In this document: in pieces, positions 25,019-33,016 of the stretch | How positions within the stretch are numbered: position 1 is the first letter of the stretch | Layout of the letters: every line of letters starts with the position of its first letter | Origin: Sporolactobacillus kofuensis | GTDB lineage: Bacteria > Bacillota > Bacilli > Bacillales > Sporolactobacillaceae | Length of the DNA: 64,000 bases | NCBI RefSeq assembly: GCF_042660205.1 | Contig: NZ_JBHSTQ010000012.1 | Coordinates: 1-64,000, forward strand | Reading direction: 5' to 3' | Position numbers and translations under genes: made by a program | The notes under the pieces: generated by a model | Told to the model about the DNA's origin: nothing | What the model saw: the letters and a program-made list of their open reading frames with translations, nothing else | Databases searched by the model: none

Positions 25019-25489
25019 GTGATGAAGGAATCACAGGAACGAATCGTTGACGATAAAGATAGTTCTCTTAAGTTGCTCGTTGTACTGACACGTGCATACC
25101 AATCCATTCGCAAAGGTATTGAAGAGGATATCAAAGAGCATGGATTGAATCTGACGGAATTCGGTGTCCTTGAATTGCTATACCACAAAGGGGACCAGCC
25201 GATTCAGAAAATCGGCGGAAAGATTCTCATTGCGAGCAGCAGTACAACCTATGTAATTGATCAGCTCGTCAAAAAACAATTACTGAAACGAAAACCGAGT
25301 CCAACTGATCGACGCATTACGTATGGATCATTGACAGCTAAGGGACAAGAGCTAATGGAAAAAATTTTCCCGGATCACAGAGATGCTGTGCATGCATTGC
25401 TTGGTGGGTTGACAACTCCGCAAAAGCAAGATTTGATTGTGAAGCTTAAAGAATTAGGGTTATTCGCGGCATCAATCAATAAGCAGTAA
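25019..25489 (+). CDS. mhqR: MarR-type repressor MhqR
   Basis: A 156-residue winged-helix regulator. LNLTEFGVLELLYHKGDQPI, the recognition helix IASSSTTYVIDQLVKK and the wing PSPTDRRITYGSLTAKG agree with MhqR (YkvE). MhqR represses quinone-detoxification genes and is relieved by quinones and catechols. Start is GTG 25019 or ATG 25022, with GAGGAG seven to ten bases before. It has its own consensus promoter covered by an MhqR box, and related boxes stand before mhqD and mhqP, so all the target genes here surround their regulator. Confidence 0.93.
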   Translation: MMKESQERIVDDKDSSLKLLVVLTRAYQSIRKGIEEDIKEHGLNLTEFGVLELLYHKGDQPIQKIGGKILIASSSTTYVIDQLVKKQLLKRKPSPTDRRITYGSLTAKGQELMEKIFPDHRDAVHALLGGLTTPQKQDLIVKLKELGLFAASINKQ

Positions 25490-25515
25490 GTTTTTTAATA
25501 GGGTATTTAATCTCA

Positions 25516-25540
25516 TATATCTCGAATTAATAATATATGA
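25516..25540 (+). promoter_or_regulatory. Degenerate MhqR box before mhqP
   Basis: ATATCTCGAATT (25518-25529) is an intact MhqR half-site followed by TAATAATATATGAATT, where the second half is degraded. The position before the DoxX gene suggests weaker control or control from the upstream operator. Confidence 0.6.
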
Positions 25541-25572
25541 ATTAAAAATATTTGTTTTATGAGGTGTTTGGA

Positions 25573-25971
25573 ATGATGGGCTTAGGTTTATTAATTATTC
25601 GTGTTGTTTTAGGATTAACATTTGCTGGGCATGGAACGCAAAAATTATTTGGCTGGTTTGGTGGAGGCGGCGTCAAAGCAACAGCGGGTTTCTTTGATTC
25701 CATTGGCATCAAGCCAGGTGTTGCAATGGCGACGATGGCAGGTTTGTCTGAACTTGTTGGTGGGCTTCTGTTTACCGTTGGGTTGCTCACGCCACTTGCT
25801 GGACTTTTGATTGCAGCGACGATGGTCATCGCAATTGCTACAGTTCATGGGAAAAATGGCTACTGGGCAACAGCTGGCGGTTTCGAATACAACTTACTGA
25901 TCATTGGAGTCGTTGTTGGCGTTGCGTTCATTGGTGCCGGTACCTATTCAATCGACGCGCTGATCTTTTAA
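25573..25971 (+). CDS. mhqP: DoxX family membrane protein MhqP
   Basis: A 132-residue protein with four helices. LGLTFAGHGTQKLFGWFGG near residue 13, the MATMAGLSELVGGLLF segment in helix 2 and a C-terminal GFEYNLLIIGVVVG are typical of the DoxX/CatD/MhqP group. These membrane proteins accompany ring-cleaving dioxygenases in quinone detoxification, perhaps linking the reaction to the membrane quinone pool. ATG 25573 is chosen since GAGGTG lies six bases upstream, not the TTG 21 bases earlier. A degenerate MhqR box precedes it and a terminator follows. Confidence 0.9.
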   Translation: MMGLGLLIIRVVLGLTFAGHGTQKLFGWFGGGGVKATAGFFDSIGIKPGVAMATMAGLSELVGGLLFTVGLLTPLAGLLIAATMVIAIATVHGKNGYWATAGGFEYNLLIIGVVVGVAFIGAGTYSIDALIF

Positions 25972-25997
25972 TCAAAGGTAGCGACTTCATGATATGA

Positions 25998-26040
25998 GAA
26001 AAGCCTTACTCGGTCTTGTCTAACGAGTAAGGCTTTTTTT
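25998..26040 (+). terminator. Terminator after mhqP
   Basis: AAAGCCTTACTCG pairs with CGAGTAAGGCTTT, loop of about 10 bases, then a T run. Confidence 0.9.
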
Positions 26041-26074
26041 GATTGTGAAAAAGTATCAAGAGAAGCGTATCCAT

Positions 26075-27069
26075 TCAGATGTAATCGAGATCATGTGCAA
26101 TAGGCGTCTGCATCCATCTTTTCACCTCTCTAAGGTCGGAGGTATGCGCGAGTACCCACATCAGTTTGGCTAAAATTGCTTCTGTGTTCATATCACCAGC
26201 TGTAATCCCGCCGGCCTCAGCTACTTTCTTACCGACTTCATAGAGCTGCATATCTTGTCCTTCTTCAAGGCACTGCGTCGTGATGACCACAGGAATGCCG
26301 TGTTCAATTAAATCCCGAACACCATCGACTAAATTCCTCTGTTCACACGGCAATCCACCGTTTCCAAAACTCTCAATAATTAATCCTTTAACATGATCTT
26401 TGAGATAATCGAAAAAATTTGGAGCTAACCCAGGAAATGCCTTTAGTAAAAAAACATCCGGGCATAAATCAAAACGATTTTGAAAACTAGATTTCTCGGG
26501 TTTTAGTTGATAGTCAATGTTGAGATGCCCCTTCTCAATAGCAGCAATATAAGGGAAGTTAATGCTCTCAAAGGCATCATAACTTTTCGTTCTCATTTTA
26601 ACTGCTCGGGTTCCCAAAATTGCTTTACCGTCGAATACAACAAATACACCGGGAAGGTCAGATTTTTTGGCAAAAGTGACCGCGTCCTGAATGTTTTTTT
26701 AGCATCTGTCTTCTTGAAACTCACCGGAACTTGTGAGCCCGTAATGACAATTGTTTTCTCGGTGCCATGAAGAAGGTAGGAAAGTGCAGCAGAAGTATAG
26801 GCCATTGTATCGGTACCATGTGTAATAATAAAGCTATCATAGTCATGACTTTGTTCTTTAATCGTTCGTGCGATAGTTAGCCAGTCTTCAGGCTGCATGT
26901 TTGTACTATCTTTATTCATTAATATTTTAAAAGAAATTGCAGAATCCATCTCATGGTCATTAAAATATTGTGCAAGCTGATCAAGTGTCAGTCCGGGAGC
27001 TAACCCATTTTTTTGTTGCGTCGAAACAATTGTGCCCCCTGTAGCTAAGACAAGAATCTTTTTCAACAA
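26075..27069 (-). pseudogene. ansA: Type I L-asparaginase gene with a one-base frameshift
   Basis: The first frame (27069 to about 26700) encodes the N-terminal half of an asparaginase, with LATGGTIVS (catalytic Thr at residue 13) and ITHGTDTMAYTSAALSY. The sense then moves to another frame at a run of seven A (plus-strand T7 at 26694-26700). With one more A, the text continues KKNIQDAVTFAKKSDLPGVF and then FDGKAILGTRAVKMRTKSYD, without loss, to a normal C-terminus. The span of 995 nt is one base short of 332 codons. Either a real homopolymer deletion, a sequencing error, or slippage at A7 that restores the frame in some transcripts. The intact enzyme would hydrolyse asparagine in the cytoplasm. 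Confidence 0.9.
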
Positions 27070-27168
27070 ACTATCCCCATTCCAATCAGTGTAAACCTAT
27101 TATACTGGTTTTCATGATTTTCAGCGATGGAAATAGAGAAGAACGGATGCCGGTCCTGATCGTGACTA

Positions 27169-27978
27169 TTAACTTAGCACAAATTTTTCGACGGCATAAG
27201 CAACACCATCTTCCGAGTTGGCTCGCGTCACAAAGTGTGCAATTTCCTTTAAAGGCTCAATTGCATTCCCCATGGCGACACCGAGTCCGGCATATCTAAT
27301 CATAGCCATATCATTTTCCTCATCGCCAAGCGTCATCATTTCTTCAGGAGCGATGTTAAGGTACTGGCCAAGTGCTTGGAGGCCCTTGCCTTTATCTACT
27401 TCTTTATTTAGAATTTCGAGTAAGAATGGTCTAGATTTCATGATCGTATAGTGATCATAATACGCTTTTGGTATCCTTTCAATCGCAGCATCAAGGGTCG
27501 GTTGGTCGACGCAGAATATTGCCTTATTTGCTTTAAAAGTATCCGATAACTGATCCATTTCAATGTCGACAAAAGGTAGTGCCGTTAAAATTTGGCTATA
27601 ATAGGACGGTTTATTCACGGGGGAAGGAGGGCAATAAACGCGTTCCAAATCAATGAAATTCATTGGTACCTTAAGATTTTGACTCAGCTGATAAATAGTA
27701 AGGATCTGATCTTTAGTTAATATTTTCTCGGAAATCACTTCACCAGTATCTGTCCGTTGTACAAGTCCGCCATTATAAGTAATCGCAAAATCCCCATTTT
27801 CCGTTAACCCCAGTAGTTCTAAATAACTTTTGATGCCAAGAAGTGGGCGTCCAGAACAAAGAACGACTTTAACACCACGTTTCTTAGCTTCCTTAAGCAC
27901 GCTTTGCGTATGTTCTGAAATCTTTTTTTCTTCATTAAGAAGCGTTCCATCAAGATCAATAGCAATTAACTTAATCAT
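27169..27978 (-). CDS. Cof-type HAD phosphatase, YidA-like
   Basis: A 269-residue HAD hydrolase with a C2 cap. The nucleophile motif is DLDGTLL at residues 8-14, motif II is LCSGRP near residue 40, the motif III lysine precedes GLQALGQYLN, and motif IV is GDEENDMAMI near residue 218. This arrangement is typical of Cof/YidA phosphatases, which act on sugar phosphates or flavin-like substrates; the substrate here is not known. The upstream TTCCCTCC gives a GGAGG-type ribosome site. Monocistronic. Confidence 0.9.
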   Translation of the reverse strand: MIKLIAIDLDGTLLNEEKKISEHTQSVLKEAKKRGVKVVLCSGRPLLGIKSYLELLGLTENGDFAITYNGGLVQRTDTGEVISEKILTKDQILTIYQLSQNLKVPMNFIDLERVYCPPSPVNKPSYYSQILTALPFVDIEMDQLSDTFKANKAIFCVDQPTLDAAIERIPKAYYDHYTIMKSRPFLLEILNKEVDKGKGLQALGQYLNIAPEEMMTLGDEENDMAMIRYAGLGVAMGNAIEPLKEIAHFVTRANSEDGVAYAVEKFVLS

Positions 27979-28100
27979 ATTCTTCCCTCCTATTTCTCAT
28001 CTTTTTTCAGTATACAGCGCTTACTCTTAGAAAAGAATAAAAATACTCCTGCAGTTTTATTCAAAAGATAAGAAAATATAACGTTTTTTACTTAAACATG

Positions 28101-28222
28101 CAGCGCAGATGCGAGACGCCAGCGGGATCAGGTACCAGAGAGACCCCGCAGGTTACTGGTTGTACGAGGAGGCTCGCGGTGCGCCCGCGGCAAGCGAGCA
28201 ATCGAAGCACAAGTGATACAAA
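28101..28222 (+). repeat. Intergenic repeat element, copy A
   Basis: A GC-rich stretch in an AT-rich spacer: GCGAGACGCC, AGACCCCGCAGG, ACGAGGAGGCTCGCGG, GCCCGCGGCAAGCGAGCA and AAGCACAAGTGATACAAATTA in order. The same blocks occur at 30846-30962, reversed at 35639-35718, and in shortened form at 39847 and 56321. It resembles an intergenic repeat seen widely in Bacillaceae genomes (from memory). No open frame is evident. Confidence 0.85.
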
Positions 28223-28296
28223 TTACGGCCTGAATTTGTCCTAATTTCTATTTATCAGATCTGAAAGGACATGGGACGAATACAAACCGATGATTA

Positions 28297-28335
28297 GAAA
28301 AAAATAAAGCTGATACCGCATGACGGTATCAGCCT
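28297..28335 (-). terminator. Terminator of the PAP2 gene
   Basis: On the minus strand GCTGATACCG pairs with CGGTATCAGC around a 5-base loop, followed by TTTATTTTTTT. Confidence 0.88.
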
Positions 28336-28361
28336 TGAGAATCCTATGCAATGGAACAAGT

Positions 28362-28895
28362 TTAAAAGGGAAGAACAATCTTCATGAAACTGATATAACC
28401 AGAAAGACATCCGAGAACCATACCGGCAAGTACATCTGAAGGATAGTGCAGACCAAGAAATATTCTGGAGATCGCAACACTAAATCCGATCGGTAATAAA
28501 ATAATACTTAGTGAATGATGATACATGATAAGCGGCATAATGACTGAAAAAATAGCAGTAGTATGTCCCGATGGAAATGAATGATCTTGAAGTGCATTCA
28601 TCGGGAAATTTGTTCCGTCTAAAATCAAATAAGGACGTTTTCTCGGGAAACATTTCTTAAAGATCTGAACGACAAGATGACTGATTGATAATGAAACTGC
28701 ACAAGCAACGGCGGTTAAACGGAGTTGCCCACGCGCGAAAATCAACAAGAAAAGAACAGTGAAAATCTCCAAAACGGCTCCGCCAATGTTGGTGATGGTA
28801 CGGAAATATGCGTTCAACATTTTCTTCTCGAAATGTTGATTAATTTTCTTGAAAATACGACATTCCATCTCATATAAAGCATGAATGGGCATCAA
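28362..28895 (-). CDS. PAP2 superfamily phosphatase
   Basis: A 177-residue membrane phosphatase with the three PAP2 motifs: KKCFPRKRP (about residues 84-92), FPSGHTTAIFS (about 107-117) and SRIFLGLHYPSDVLAG (about 142-157). The size and helices resemble small undecaprenyl-diphosphate or lipid phosphatases such as BcrC/YodM. It would act on the outer face of the membrane, recycling the lipid carrier of cell-wall synthesis or degrading lipid phosphates. The start is TTG 28895 or ATG 28892, after GGAGGTG. Transcribed alone with its own terminator. Confidence 0.88.
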   Translation of the reverse strand: MMPIHALYEMECRIFKKINQHFEKKMLNAYFRTITNIGGAVLEIFTVLFLLIFARGQLRLTAVACAVSLSISHLVVQIFKKCFPRKRPYLILDGTNFPMNALQDHSFPSGHTTAIFSVIMPLIMYHHSLSIILLPIGFSVAISRIFLGLHYPSDVLAGMVLGCLSGYISFMKIVLPF

Positions 28896-29164
28896 TGGTT
28901 TTCACCTCCCAATAATTCGAAAACATTTAAAACTGTAACATGATTGTCAATAAATGCAAAGGGCTTAAATTATTTCGACAGGAATTGGCGTTTTATGAAC
29001 CAATTGTATGCTCAATTCAATTATATAGTAAAGAAAAGCCATTAAGAAAGAATAAACACATCGTAAAATGTTTGTTAAGTGTAAATGGATTAACCATGAT
29101 GAGTGTAGCATGTGCATGAACGAGAATAAACAAACATGTATTTTGACATTAAATGGTGGTACAG

Positions 29165-29193
29165 TTTACAAGATTGTGTGCCAATAGTATACT
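29165..29193 (+). promoter_or_regulatory. Sigma-A-like promoter of pncB
   Basis: TTTACA (29165-29170), 17 bases, TATACT (29188-29193), about 55 bases before the start codon. The remainder of the 28896-29247 spacer shows no gene. Confidence 0.6.
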
Positions 29194-29247
29194 CGACTCA
29201 ATGTATGCATTTGAACTACATACCGACACATTGGAGGAAACAAGACA

Positions 29248-30720
29248 ATGGAATCCAGGTTTGACGTGAGAAATGACCGAGATCTCACGATGCTGGTTGA
29301 TTTCTATGAACTCACCATGGGAAATAGCTACCTTGCTGAAGGGGTAGGCGACCAAATTGTTTATTTTGATATGTATTTTCGCAGAGTTCCCGATGGTGGC
29401 GGCTATTGTATTATGGCCGGAGTGGAACAGCTAATTGAATATCTCGAAAATCTTCGGTTCACTGAAGACGATATTAATTATTTACGATCGACAAAGACGT
29501 TTTCGGAAAAGTTTCTTGATTACCTTTCAACTTTTGAATTTTCTTGTGATGTTTGGGCAGTTCCTGAAGGGTATCCGGTATTTCCAAATGAACCGCTGGT
29601 TACAGTCAGAGGACCTGCGATTCAAGCGCAATTGCTTGAGACAATGATTTTGGTTACAATTAACCATCAGACCTTGATCGCAACGAAAGCCAGTCGCATT
29701 TGTCGCGTGGCAGGTCATCGCCCGGTTATGGAATTCGGATCGCGACGAGCACAAGGTTATGACGGCGCAATCTATGGGGCACGTGCAGCGGTCATTGGGG
29801 GCTGTTCAGCAACAGCAAACACACTGGCCGGGATGATGTTTGATATCCCTGTCTCAGGGACAATGGCACATAGTTGGGTGCAACTCTTTGATAGCGAACT
29901 TGAAGCATTTCGTGCATGGGCAAATGCATACCCTGACCAATGTCTTGTTCTTATTGATACTTTTAATGTACTAAAGTCCGGCTTGCCTAATGCAATTCAG
30001 GTTTTCAAAGAATTGCGTGCCCAGGGACATGAACCGCTCGGCATCCGAATTGATTCTGGGGATATCACTTATTTAACCACAAAAGTGAGAAAAGCTTTAG
30101 ATGATGCGGGCTTTCCAAAAGCAGTTATTGTCATTTCAAACTCACTGGATGAACATATTATCAAGGACGTACTCGCTGAAGGTGCACAGATTGATTCTTT
30201 TGGTGTCGGTGAGCGATTAATTACTGCGCGATCCGAACCGGTATTTGGTGGCGTGTACAAGTTGGTAGCCGTTGAAAAAAATGGTGAAATTGTTCCACGA
30301 ATCAAGATTAGTGAAAATCAAGAAAAGATCACAAATCCAGGTTTCAAGAAAATATACAGAATTTACGATAAAGATGCTGACAAAGCAATTGCAGATCTTA
30401 TTTGTGATCATGATGAAATGATTGATGAAAGCAAACCTTTAACACTTTTTGATCCGGTTTTCACTTGGAAAAAGAAGAGACTGAAACGTTATAAAGCGGA
30501 ATTATTGAGAGAACAAATTTTCGAAAAAGGTAAGTTATGCTATGAAAGTCCTTCTGTAGTGGCTATACGCAAATTTTCCCAAGAACAAGTGCAGCGTCAA
30601 TGGGCTGAAGTTCTGCGCTTTGAGAATCCGCATAATTATTTTGTGGACCTTTCTCGGAAAGTATGGGATGCAAAGCATAATTTGTTGAACAGTTTCTCAG
30701 AAGAATTCAGTGGAAAATAA
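29248..30720 (+). CDS. pncB: Nicotinate phosphoribosyltransferase
   Basis: A 490-residue enzyme that joins nicotinate and PRPP with ATP to form nicotinate mononucleotide, the salvage route to NAD. LVDFYELTMGNSYL near residue 16, VMEFGSRRAQGYDGAIYG (about 155-172, phosphoribosylated-loop region), GTMAHSWVQLF (about 208) and IRIDSGDITYL (about 261) are characteristic. The length matches the long Gram-positive form. The ribosome site TGGAGG precedes ATG at nine bases. It is single-gene, with its own promoter and terminator. Confidence 0.95.
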   Translation: MESRFDVRNDRDLTMLVDFYELTMGNSYLAEGVGDQIVYFDMYFRRVPDGGGYCIMAGVEQLIEYLENLRFTEDDINYLRSTKTFSEKFLDYLSTFEFSCDVWAVPEGYPVFPNEPLVTVRGPAIQAQLLETMILVTINHQTLIATKASRICRVAGHRPVMEFGSRRAQGYDGAIYGARAAVIGGCSATANTLAGMMFDIPVSGTMAHSWVQLFDSELEAFRAWANAYPDQCLVLIDTFNVLKSGLPNAIQVFKELRAQGHEPLGIRIDSGDITYLTTKVRKALDDAGFPKAVIVISNSLDEHIIKDVLAEGAQIDSFGVGERLITARSEPVFGGVYKLVAVEKNGEIVPRIKISENQEKITNPGFKKIYRIYDKDADKAIADLICDHDEMIDESKPLTLFDPVFTWKKKRLKRYKAELLREQIFEKGKLCYESPSVVAIRKFSQEQVQRQWAEVLRFENPHNYFVDLSRKVWDAKHNLLNSFSEEFSGK

Positions 30721-30730
30721 GTAATGATTA

Positions 30731-30781
30731 AGAGAAGCTAGAGAAGTGACGATTGAGACACTTCTCTAGCTTCTCTTTTTT
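30731..30781 (+). terminator. Terminator after pncB
   Basis: AGAGAAGCTAGAGAAGTG pairs perfectly with CACTTCTCTAGCTTCTCT around a 10-base loop, then TTTTTT: an 18-bp stem. Confidence 0.95.
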
Positions 30782-30845
30782 AAAATTTGAATGGGCTTAG
30801 GGTTCATATCAGCGGTGTAACATTGAAAAAAGTTCTGATTCAAAC

Positions 30846-30962
30846 ACCGAAGTGCGAGACGCCTGCGTGAGTGCAGACCAGTGGAAACCCCGCAAGTGCT
30901 AAGTTGAACGAGGAGGCTCCCGGACTGCCTGCGGCAAGCGAGCAGCTGAAGTGTCGATTAAG
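30846..30962 (+). repeat. Intergenic repeat element, copy B
   Basis: Shares the ordered blocks of copy A: GTGCGAGACGCCTGCG, AAACCCCGCAAG, ACGAGGAGGCTCCCGG, GCCTGCGGCAAGCGAGCAG. It sits between the pncB terminator and the P-loop kinase gene. Confidence 0.85.
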
Positions 30963-31038
30963 CACAAGATTGAAGATTCAAAGCTGCATAGGAGTAACAC
31001 GAAAGGAACAGGCTTAGCCTGGTTTTTCTACAAAGGGA

Positions 31039-31596
31039 TTATAAATGGAAGGTATCTTTTATCATTTGAGCAACATCCTTCGCACTTAAATGGGTTGTGT
31101 CGATCCTTAGATAATGAGGTTCGGTAATCTCACCATCGATAGAATTTAGTCGATCCTTTTCCATTGACTCCAACAAATTTTGTTCGGAGCATTCAATATT
31201 TCGCTTGGTCGGTTTTTCTTTTAAACGGTTTGGTGTTCTGTTCCGGATCAGTCGTTCATCTACACTTGCTTCCAATTCAACAAAGAAAATCTCTCCTCCC
31301 GCTGAACGGAAAATTTGGCACACTTTTTCAACAAACGCATGATCCTCAGGCCGATTAAATGCCCATACAGTCGTGAAGATGATCCCGCCCAGATCACTTT
31401 TCGCGACTGACTTAAAAACTTCTTCCCGAAACAAATGACAGAGGCGCCACATTTCCGGACTAAATCCAAATAAAGGAACAAGCAAATCAATGGTCATATG
31501 ATTATGGAATAATTTTAAATTCGTAATTTTTGTAAGTTCCTGCCCTACCGTCATTTTTCCAACAGCTTGCGGTCCAAAAATCAGTACAAAGTTCAT
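31039..31596 (-). CDS. P-loop kinase-like protein (shikimate-kinase-like fold)
   Basis: A 185-residue protein with a Walker A motif GPQAVGKMTVG (residues 8-18) and a topology like small-molecule kinases of the AAA/shikimate kinase-like group. FHNHMTIDLL follows as a possible substrate-binding segment, and ECSEQNLLE lies before the C-terminal helices. Such proteins phosphorylate small molecules such as antibiotics, nucleosides or sugars; the substrate is unknown. Its start overlaps the stop of the upstream MFS gene by 4 bases, so the two are translationally coupled, and it may act on the transporter's substrate. Confidence 0.75.
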   Translation of the reverse strand: MNFVLIFGPQAVGKMTVGQELTKITNLKLFHNHMTIDLLVPLFGFSPEMWRLCHLFREEVFKSVAKSDLGGIIFTTVWAFNRPEDHAFVEKVCQIFRSAGGEIFFVELEASVDERLIRNRTPNRLKEKPTKRNIECSEQNLLESMEKDRLNSIDGEITEPHYLRIDTTHLSAKDVAQMIKDTFHL

Positions 31597-32849
31597 GACT
31601 CTACCCCCAGACGTTTCATTGGATCATGAACGATCCGAATTGAGCGATAAAAACAATAGATCCCTGTTATACCCAAAATGAGATACAGAGTTGCCATGCC
31701 GAGAGATGGAAGAAATGCCCCAATGATTACGCCGAGTGAACCCATGATCTTGGCACCTTGGAACACCAGCCCATAAACGGCCATATATGAGCCGCGGACA
31801 TTCTCTTGAGTCATTGAAGCCATCATTGTCTGGCAAATCGGTACGTACATTAATTCACCCAGAGATGACACAATGATCATGAAGGACAACAGATACCATA
31901 AATTACTGAATCCTAAGATCACATAACCGGAAATATAGAGTACAAGACCGATAAACAAAACATGGTTTGACTGATAGTGTTTCATCCATTGATTAATCAA
32001 TAATGTAAAAAAGACAACAAGCACAGTATTTTCAACACGTAACCAGCTAAGCAGCTTAAGTCCATCTACAGAATAACCTAAGATCAGCGAATGAAAGTCT
32101 TGAGCAAGCCGGATCGCAATATAATTGTTCATCTGAAATTCTAATGATAAAATCAGCAAATGTGCGAGGCAAAAGATAAGGAAGCGACGGTCAGTGACAA
32201 CGATTTTATAACTTTTGCCCATGTCTCGAATGAGCTGTAATGCTGTTGTTGTTTTCATTCGTATGGTATGCTCGTTGCGGCTTTCTTTCATGAAAAAGGC
32301 AAGCAAAACAAAGACAAATACGGAGGCCAAAGCAAGAATAACAAACAGTACGAAACGATAACTGTTAAAATAAAGCCCTCCAATGATGCTTCCAGCTGCA
32401 ATCGATAAATTGACCGACCAGTAATTAACGCTGTACATAAATTGCCGATTTTCTTTAGTGCTCACATCAATCAGCATGGCTTCAGCAGCAGGGTTCATTA
32501 ATCCACTGCTGACACTTTGCAGGAGCATCATAATAAAAGTGGTAACAGAAGAAGTGAACCAAGGTGAATTTGCACTCGCCATTATTGAAAAGGCGATCAT
32601 TTGGATTATTTGAGCAAGAATCATGACTCTTTTTCGACCAAAACGGTCGGAAATATAACCACCGAAAAAACTGGTGATTAACGATACGATTACATTAATT
32701 AATAGAAGAACGCCGGCAGTGGCTGTCCCGAATTCTTTTGCGAAATAGATCGCCATAAATGGGAAGACCATATTGCCGACAAATCGCGAAATGAAAGAAG
32801 TCAAAAGGCGAATTCTTATGTTTGGGTGAAGTGCCATAAATGTATTCAT
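31593..32849 (-). CDS. MFS transporter in the SgrR-linked operon
   Basis: A 418-residue twelve-helix exporter starting at ATG 32849 (GGAG nine bases upstream; a GTG 21 bases earlier is less likely). The loop signature GGYISDRFGRKRVM is intact, and AEAMLIDVSTKENRQFMYS mirrors the paralogue at 3039. It is the first gene of an operon with a P-loop kinase and is divergent from an SgrR-type regulator. In E. coli, SgrR is likewise beside an MFS sugar exporter (SetA), so export of a sugar or sugar analogue is a reasonable inference, not shown. Confidence 0.88.
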   Translation of the reverse strand: MNTFMALHPNIRIRLLTSFISRFVGNMVFPFMAIYFAKEFGTATAGVLLLINVIVSLITSFFGGYISDRFGRKRVMILAQIIQMIAFSIMASANSPWFTSSVTTFIMMLLQSVSSGLMNPAAEAMLIDVSTKENRQFMYSVNYWSVNLSIAAGSIIGGLYFNSYRFVLFVILALASVFVFVLLAFFMKESRNEHTIRMKTTTALQLIRDMGKSYKIVVTDRRFLIFCLAHLLILSLEFQMNNYIAIRLAQDFHSLILGYSVDGLKLLSWLRVENTVLVVFFTLLINQWMKHYQSNHVLFIGLVLYISGYVILGFSNLWYLLSFMIIVSSLGELMYVPICQTMMASMTQENVRGSYMAVYGLVFQGAKIMGSLGVIIGAFLPSLGMATLYLILGITGIYCFYRSIRIVHDPMKRLGVES

Positions 32850-33016
32850 AGGTTTGCTCTCCAATCTCACCTAAGAAGGTGTAAGCCTATTTTTCTATAA
32901 ACTAAATGATGTAAAAAGTGTAGAATGGAATTAATTCTTTCCCCTTTTTGACATTCGGAACACTGTACAATAAAAGGGTACGGTCAAATTCATTCATCTG
33001 GAGAGAAGGTGACAAG

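Noticed and set aside
28101..28222. tRNA or rRNA fragment, because of the high GC in an AT-rich spacer
   Set aside because: No cloverleaf or T-loop sequence; the segment recurs in other spacers and so is an intergenic repeat.
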